A DNA stretch of 64,000 nt, taken from contig SJRY01000072.1 in the NCBI GenBank assembly GCA_011319805.1, forward strand, positions 1 through 64,000, given 5' to 3'. Within the stretch, counting starts at the first letter, position 1. Each line of letters opens with the position of its first letter. Positions 57,053 to 64,000 of this stretch are shown piece by piece. This DNA comes from Macrocybe gigantea (lineage: Eukaryota > Basidiomycota > Agaricomycetes > Agaricales > Callistosporiaceae). The position numbers were made by a program, and so were the translations under genes. The notes below the pieces were generated by a model, which did no database searches, was not told where the DNA came from, and saw nothing but the letters and a program-made list of their open reading frames with translations.

Positions 57053-59601
57053 TTCTTCTGGCTGTCTTTGACCCTCTCCCCTTTTTTCTAGACACCTTGC
57101 GGCGTCTCATTCTTCCTTTCTTTCCACGCACGTCCTTTTCGCTCATGCCATGGTTTTTGCGGTTCTCAAGATTCCTTTTTTTTCGATGGCTTTGCACGCC
57201 TTCTCTCCTTTCATCAGTCTTCCCTTCTTTTCTCATCGTTATCAGGGCTTTCTGCATTTTCCATAACTCAGGTTCCATCTATTCATTATAGATGCAATGG
57301 GGAACTATGGTCTTCTCCGTCATTGACGCCTTCTATAAATTTGGTCACTTTATGCATAGGTACAACATGGCATTAATTCGAATGGGTTTCATTTTCGCGA
57401 AATTCTTTCCTTAAGTGACAGATGATTGGTATGCTTTTCGCGACGCCACTAATTGGAGGGATCGGACACACACGGTGATCCGCCGGAGGCCGTTCCGCAT
57501 TTTTTTAATCCATGGAAGGCGTGGAGCACCGCTACTCCAAGGCCGTTCAGCAGGGGAAGGTATTATTACCAGTTTGCTACTAGGGGAGACCATTTGGAAG
57601 GAAACCAATGGCGATTTTTGTTTTAAATAACGATTTCCTGACATTTGGCCGCGGCGCTTCTGCGTGGCTGGACGGGCAAGTCGGAAGAAAGGAAGCGCAC
57701 TTTGTAAGGATGGGGCTAATCTTCATTTGTCTTCGCGCATGCAGGCGAAGTTCGGAACAATCGGTATTTCTGTGACTCGCGAGAGGTCGGTCGGGCATTG
57801 CGGCGTGTCGTCGTGCGTTATGCGACTCCGAGTGGTTGAACACATTGACCTGGTCTGGTATGTCGGGGCGTCCTTCCGTTGATTTGCGAGGCCTGCACCT
57901 TTCAGAATGGCGGTAGATTCTACGAGCCTCTTGCGTTTGATATACGCCCCTCGTTAGGGATCAATTGACGCCCCGACGTTTCAAAGCAGTTGCCATTCAT
58001 TTAAACCGTAGATCCTCTCTTGGCCAAATGAAGATGTTAGGCCGAGGTTTCGTACAGAATATGCCAGTTCGACGTCGGTCAAAAGGCCCGTCAGCGGTTT
58101 CTTCATGATTGGCTGGGCGAGCGTGCAAGTCCTGGCGGCGTTTTCCTGAAATTAAAATTCTTTTCTTCTTACCCATGTGAACACCAGCTTATGTGAAGTC
58201 CGCGGCTGTCTGAAAGGAAGGAAAAAATTTTTGGGAGGTGTCAGCACGTCCAAAGCTGTAGAAGACAAGCACAAGTCGGTTTTTTTTTTTTGAAACAACC
58301 ATGCAAAAAAAATTCCTTGATCGACAGCTTGAATAAGGTACCTCCTCGAACAATTCAGGGTCAACCCCCTTTGTTGTTTGTAAACCTAAGGGGTTTTTGC
58401 GAATACGCAGGTGGAGATTTGAGTCAGCGGCGGCTCCACAATCATGAGGCTGTGAGACCCTTCTATTTGGACAGAAATCGCCTTCGTGTGAGAAACACAA
58501 CTTATTTGCAAACGTATTTTTTCCTCTAGGGACCATGGAAATGGAGATGTGACTCACGGTCGCGTGCAACGGCGGTGGTTTGCCACCCCCAAGGATAGCA
58601 ACTGGGCATGTTGGTCGGTATGCCCTCCCCGCCTTCCTTGGACTTGTCGACTGAATTGACTGACGTATTCGGGGATCGGTTCGGGTCAATGAATCGGGCG
58701 CCGATGCTATACAGGGTTGCGACGTCGAATCGAATAGTTTGATCTTGTGAATCGCGAGTGCTCGTCACAGCGCAAGCGTTTGAGCCTCGTCCTCTGCGCG
58801 TGCTAACGCGTCATTTGCGACGCAAAGGAAGGCCAAACGTCGAGACCTGATAAGCCAGACCTGTGCAGTACCGCCGGAATTATAAAATGAATTTGATATA
58901 GAATGGAGGATTTGTTGGATTTGTCCGTTAGTGGGCGTTCCTGTGACGCCATCAATTCAGCCAGTCAATGTCACGCTGAGGTCTGAGCCTGTCTGACATT
59001 TCGCAGCTATTCATTGATTGAATGGGGACGACCATTTTTTTTTCGAGGGACAAGGGGATAATTCTCAATGCTTGATTCTTTCTGGTTCCTGTTTGGGTCC
59101 AGGTTCAGCGCAACGTGGACGACTTTGGCGGATGGTTTGTCATTGTTGTAAAAAAAGGATTTGCCGGTAGAACGGGGATGGAATCTCGAGATCGGCAGGC
59201 CTCGCGGAGCTCAGAATTAGGTCGGAGCTTGAAGTCTAAAAACTCGGCTCCCACACGCCTTGTGAGCATCCCTAGCTCGGCAAGAGATCCTCCACTTTGT
59301 TTGAAATCCTCGAGGTGAGATGGTTTATCCCGTCCGCATTGACGCTCTACGAATTTTATTGACCCAGGCCACGGCGATGCACGCGAGTTCGCAATAAAGG
59401 ACTCGGACTTGGACAGAGGGTTGGAAACAGCACGGACGATAACGAGTTTTTTAGCTAAGCATATTTACGCCTTCACATAGGGCGGATTGTGATCCCCAAA
59501 CATCCGGAGGGACGTCCAAGAAAACATCTCCAAAATTTCTATAGAGCAAAAAGAAAAAAAGGGCGAAAAGCAAAAAAGGGAAAGAGATATAACGTGGAGG
59601 A
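57053..59601. other. Long intergenic region upstream of the transcription factor
   Basis: 2.55 kb, the longest gene-free stretch. ORFs up to 166 codons on the minus strand (58189-58689) have no ATG-led family pattern and contain runs of T/A (58280-58310). Poly-T/pyrimidine tracts occur near 57060-57260 and 59035. It may hold the promoter and long 5' leader of the Zn2Cys6 gene. No RNA gene recognised. Confidence 0.4.
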
Positions 59602-62600
59602 ATGAGTCCATCTCCGGACAAAACCACTAACAAGGCCCCGCTGCCGCCTCAGCCGCACTCGCCGACTCCGCAGCCATCTTCCAAGCCGACCACCACCAGG
59701 AGGGCCCGGCACAGGAAGCCCGACGCCCAAAAGCCAAAGCCGCCGTCTCCATGTAAGTCTACACGCCGAGTCATGTCCCCCGCTCACCCGCACCTCAGCC
59801 GCCCCTACCCCGCCACCTTTCCCGCCAAGGGGCCCTATCCTCCCGCCTTACCACTACGCCCTAATGAATCCCGCTTATGGCCCGCCTTATCCGCCACAAC
59901 ACCCACAGCATCCCCCATACTCGCAGCAACCATCGCCTCCCATCAACCCCGCCCATCCCGCCGTTCCAGGCCATCCACCGCCTCCGCAGTATGCGTATCC
60001 TGTGCAGTATCCGCACCACGCGTATACCTACCAGTACCCACCGCAGCCCGTCATGATGTACGCCCCGCCGCGTCCCTCAGGCGCGCCAGAGTCCCCTGCT
60101 GCTATTGGCTCCCCTTCCGCCCAGCAATCTCTCATGGGCACCAAACGCAAGCGCAAATCGACGCTCGACGGTGGCCGCAAGGGCGATAAAACCTCGGACG
60201 ATGAGACTACGCCATCAGGCCCCGAGGCACCACACGCTTCCGGATCGCAACACTCGCCCGTTATTGTCGACATCAAAAAGCGCACCAAAACGGTGAGTTT
60301 TTTTTTTTTCCCCGCCCTCTGCCCCTTCGTGCCGCGGGCGATTTTTCCCGCTGCTGTGCCCGTCTAAGCTCTTTCGCCCGTTAGCAACGTGCCTGCGACT
60401 CGTGTCGCACGAGGAAGATTAGATGTGATATTATTCCTGACGCCGTAGGCACTCAGTCTTCCCTCCCATCGCGACTTGCCTCACGTGTGGTCTCTAGGAT
60501 CCTCCAGCTTGCCAACACTGCAAGCAGTATGGCTTTGAATGCACTTTTTTTCTTCCTATCACGGAGACTCGCTTCAAGAAAAAGAAAATAGAGGAAGAGT
60601 CTGCTGCTGCCGCCGCCGCCGAAAAGGAAAAGCCGGATTCGGGCCAAAGCAACATTTCCCCCCGGGAGATGCCCAAACCAGTGTTTACGGTATGTCCACG
60701 TTTCAGATCTTCTGCATTCCCAGCCTTTGGCGGGGAATAATCGCCGTGTTCAGTCTCATATGACCGATCAGGACCTACGTCTGCTGCCCACCTCCTCCAT
60801 TCTCAAGCTACCATCTCGTCTCGAATATACGAAAACTACGACCAGCGCTATCACCACACTTTCGAGGTCAGCAAGGCCGGCGATGGTCTTATCCGCGTCC
60901 AGAAACCCGCCGTCGATGAGTCGCGCGTCTCTCATCCCAAACCGATCGATTTACGCATCGAACGCGATGTCATCGAGCAGCTGGTCAATGCTTACTTCAC
61001 TGACGTCGCTTCTACGCTTCCCATCGTCACGCAAGCCGAATTTCTCGCCACCCAGAACCCCCCGCCGATCTTGCTCTACTCCATGTGTCTCGTTGCCGCC
61101 GCACGTCGGGAAACGCCTCAAGCCATATTTGATGCCATCCGGTACACAGTAAACAACGTCATCAAGGCCGAAGACGTCCTCTCAACCGCCTCGATAACAA
61201 ATGTGCAAGCCCTTCTAATCTTGTGCATGACGGGAGATTGTCATTCTCAGTTTGTTCCAAACGCGTTGTCAAGTCTGTGGATACGCCTTGGCACCGCTAT
61301 TCGAATGGTGCGCTCATACCGTAAATTGATGAGGTGCGACTCCACGGATCTAAATACCATTCCCAGGCCCAGGACCTTGGGTTACACCGAGCAGAATCCG
61401 TAAAACAAAATATCGAACTTCGAAGACGACTGTGGGGAGCGTGTTTAATCAGTGACCGGTGGTACGTCTATCGGGGTCCGGCCGGACGTAGTCTTACAGT
61501 AACTTGTCCCCAGGACCAGTCTCGCATATGGCCACCCTTACATGATCGATGTCCAGGACTGCGACGCTCGCTTGCCATCGTCCGGAGACCTGAGCGACCT
61601 GTACATGGACGAACTAGTCCGTCTAAGCGTCATTCTTGGTCGGGTCTTAAAGACTATCTACAGGTATGCCGACATCTCTCTGCATTCTCACCGAAAAAAA
61701 AAATCAATTTTTCTCACGTCTCGTCGATCACAGCCCTTCTGGATTGACATTTGCGACTGATGAGACACTCTACTCCCTTCTTGCGGACATGGAGGCGTGG
61801 AAAGCGGGGTTGCCAGACCACCTCAAGTTCCGAGGCCCCGAATCGCCTCGGAATGCAGGTAGGTTTTTGATAGCAAATTTCATTACTCGCCTGCGAACGT
61901 GCCTCTCTTTATTCGGATCACCTGCTCATTGATCTTATCTAGGATTGTTGCATTTGTTGTACTCCTGCGTATGCATGATGTTTTGGCGCGTATTCATGCG
62001 AATCAGCTACTCGTGTCCAGCACACCTCAAATTTGGCCTGACGGTAGAACAATGGAGCGCTCTAGTGGCTCTAACCGGAGACGCCATCGATTGGCTGGAC
62101 GCGAACGAGCGCATATATGACGTTTGGCTAATTGTCGCTTATGCCTCAACGTCGTGCGCGCTAGTGCAGGTAGGGGATCCAGCCGGATATCATGTTCAGC
62201 TTGGATTTACTCATCTCTGTGATATTAGTACCATACATGGGCGCGCCGGAAGGACAGCGATGCGGCTGCCAAGCTGCGGAAGCTCAGGGACTGTGTACGG
62301 AGATGGGAAGGGTCAATTTCACCTGACCACATGTCAGCCAGACGCAAGGCCGGTTCCCGTTTACTGTTTAGACCCAGGGCTGGCACGCCTGATAGAACTC
62401 TTTACTGATATGGTTACCCAAACAGACCGCGGAAATCATCGCTCTTCTCTACGAAGCTACTCAAGGCCCTCAACTGCCACTAGAAACACCTGCCCTTAAT
62501 CCAACAGGTGGTGTGACGACAAAGCCTCCAGTGAATTTGGACTACAAGAAGGATCCCACGAGACCCGGAGCAGGCGTATTCATAGCACACGGAAAGGCGG

Positions 62601-63378
62601 CGAGAGAAGGTGACTTCAAGGATCTTGCGCCTGGAATTGTGATTCGGTCGGAGTCTGATACAGGTGAGACGACATCAGCACCTGCTGTGTCTGCTACTTC
62701 CGCATCTGGGGCTCTGAATGATCGTGATCGCGTCTCCTTGTTATCCACTTCTTCATCCTTCGCTCCCCCATTGCCACATGACCTTTCCGCTTCATCGTCA
62801 CCCTCGATGCCCTTGATGCGCCGTCCGTTGGGACCGTCGTCCTCATTCATGCGGTCGACAGCTAGCCAACAAGGCGGCAGTCCTGGATCGACTTCTGCAC
62901 AGCAGCCACCCACACCTTCTCAAGGGGTACAATTCACGCCGATCGGACGAAGAACAGGGGATTATACGAATGTCAACCCGACGATGAACGCCAACGCGCA
63001 GACGCCCGGCACTGTACAGGTAATAAACGTTCTGGATGTGCCGCAAGGCGTGAACACGTTGCAGGAGTTTGCCATGGCCGACACGGGATTTTTGGAGGGG
63101 ATCCCTGGGGGCATGTTCGATTGGGGTGAGCTTGGTTATGCCCCGGGCTTGGAGATTATGTTGACCTGACGCCGATGTCGTGACCAGGGCAATGGGACGC
63201 ATTCTTTTCTCGATTCTCGAACCACGCTTCAGGATCTGCGACTTCTGCGACGTCGAATGGCGAGCAAGTCGCTGCAGCCACCCTTGCGGCTTTTCAGCAC
63301 CGATTGCAACAGCAAAGCAACATCAGTCAAACATCCCAAGAGAGCGAACAGACCTCTTCCCAACGATTTTCATCATGA
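59602..63378 (+). CDS. Zn2Cys6 fungal transcription factor
   Basis: Nuclear DNA-binding regulator. ATG 59602 (MSPSPDKTTNKAPLPPQPHS), a Pro/Tyr-rich region (PPQYAYPVQYPHHAYTYQYP), a basic KRKRKST patch, then the zinc cluster: CDSCRTRKIRCDIIPDA (about 60389-60448), intron, DPPACQHCKQYGFECTFFLP, giving six Cys in C-x2-C-x6-C...C-x2-C-x6-C spacing. The linker is Lys/Ala-rich. The Fungal_trans middle homology region spans about 60900-62300 (DVIEQLVNAYFTDVASTLPI, AQDLGLHRAESVKQNIELRR, RLWGACLISDRW). A Ser/Pro/Gln-rich C-terminal activation region follows, with a last exon to FQHRLQQQSNISQTSQESEQ, stop 63378. Introns inferred from frame changes. Target genes unknown; layout resembles nutrient or carbon regulators, not clearly a pathway-specific cluster regulator. 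Confidence 0.92.
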
Positions 63379-63775
63379 ACAATGGCGACACGCCCTTGTG
63401 CAAAGAACAGTCGCTGCTATATTGTGTACCGTACATTCTCTCCTTCAGCCGTTCATCGCTGTCTTCGCCTGCTATCGATTGGACCTTGTTCCTCTTTCGT
63501 GCTAGCCTTGTCACAAAAAAAATCTTTAATTACCCGTGCACCTCTTTTTTCTTTCTGCCTTTCATCTTCTTTAGACTACCGGGGCCAGCGATATGTATCA
63601 GAAGTAGCACGTACACTACCGTCTGTGGAGTAGTTGTGATGTACCTGTATTCGAGTAACGTATTCGACATGTGTTTGTTGTCCCGCATCAGTCAGACGTC
63701 ATTCGACCTTCTTGTGCTGCATGCTCCCCTTCGCCGCGGTGCACATTCCGCTCGTCAGGGACGCACCGACAGACC
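63379..63775. other. Spacer between the transcription factor and the last gene
   Basis: 397 bp with only short ORFs; contains T-rich tracts at about 63510-63570. Expected to hold the terminator of one gene and the promoter of the next. Confidence 0.45.
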
Positions 63776-64000
63776 ATGTTCCGAGAGCAATCTGACGCAG
63801 TCAAGCGTCTGTTCGCCAAGGCGTCCAACATTAAGCCATTCGTTGTAGGGAGATCGCCTGCATCCTCCGCCACAGGCAGCGCACAGAACCTTCCGCACCT
63901 AAACCCCGCGTCCCTCCATACGCCTGGCCTGCAGCCCAAGTACAAGGTCCCCCCAGTCCCACATCCGTGTCCGCACGAGCACCTGGCGCTGATTGCGGCG
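63776..64000 (+). CDS. Start of an unidentified gene, cut by the window end
   Basis: ATG 63776 opens 75 uninterrupted codons to the window edge: MFREQSDAVKRLFAKASNIK, PFVVGRSPASSATGS, HTPGLQPKYKVPPVPHPCPH, EHLALIAA. The amphipathic start followed by a Ser/Pro-rich linker and the Pro-His-Cys stretch looks like a real N-terminus. It reminds me of fungal SAC-domain phosphoinositide phosphatases, but no catalytic motif is in view, so no function is assigned. Confidence 0.6.
   Translation, partial: MFREQSDAVKRLFAKASNIKPFVVGRSPASSATGSAQNLPHLNPASLHTPGLQPKYKVPPVPHPCPHEHLALIAA

Noticed and set aside
58189..58689. 166-codon minus-strand ORF as a gene
   Set aside because: It begins with a non-ATG codon in the first stretch, crosses homopolymer runs, has no domain character and no splice context.

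Overview
This window is nuclear DNA of a filamentous basidiomycete, most likely an Agaricomycete. The evidence is gene structure (many introns of about 45-65 nt with GT..AG ends, small exons, genes packed on both strands) and gene content: a copper-radical glyoxal oxidase, an adenylation-thiolation-reductase enzyme, a DUF6593-type protein, a basidiomycete seven-helix membrane protein, HGD-type TKL kinases, and two P450s beside a UbiA prenyltransferase and an O-methyltransferase. No tRNA, rRNA, CRISPR array or complete transposon was seen.

Layout. 1-5.5 kb: 3' part of amidophosphoribosyltransferase (+), a glyoxal oxidase (+), and the ribosome-assembly protein PNO1 (-). 5.8-10.0 kb: one long gene (+) whose introns join, in phase, a kinase, two NACHT-like modules without a Walker A lysine, and a second kinase. 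9.8-13.6 kb: a direct repeat of about 0.5 kb flanks a gene-poor 2.8 kb insert. 13.4-23.1 kb: a likely natural-product cluster (P450, P450, UbiA prenyltransferase, O-methyltransferase). 23.6-35.0 kb: a Bud27/URI-like protein (+), a SAP-SAP-kinase fusion (-), a DUF6593-like protein (+) and the clamp-loader subunit CTF18 (+). 35.3-45.4 kb: a conserved unknown (-), an allantoate/pantothenate-type MFS transporter (-), CLP1 (+), mitoribosomal COX24/mS38 (+), an inactive-looking retropepsin-fold protein (-) and UBC9 (-). 45.6-64 kb: an A-T-R adenylate-forming reductase (-), a multi-pass membrane protein (+), pantetheine-phosphate adenylyltransferase (-), a DHHC palmitoyltransferase (+), a 2.5 kb spacer, a Zn2Cys6 transcription factor (+), and the first 75 codons of a further gene (+).

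How the genes relate. Most are single-copy housekeeping genes with no shared pathway. Two parts are accessory: the kinase/NACHT gene, with the architecture of an intracellular STAND-type sensor, and the P450-P450-UbiA-OMT block, which could make and decorate a prenylated aromatic. The A-T-R reductase may supply an aryl aldehyde or alcohol, but it lies 22 kb away and any link is speculative.

Quality caveat. Several genes carry single-base losses, mostly inside homopolymer runs, that break otherwise well-conserved frames. ADE4 has about six, the glyoxal oxidase three or four, and UbiA, the 35.4 kb gene and the DHHC gene at least one each. Because an essential purine gene is among them, assembly error is the likeliest cause, so broken frames here should not be read as pseudogenes without re-checking. 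All boundaries were inferred by eye from reading frames and splice motifs.
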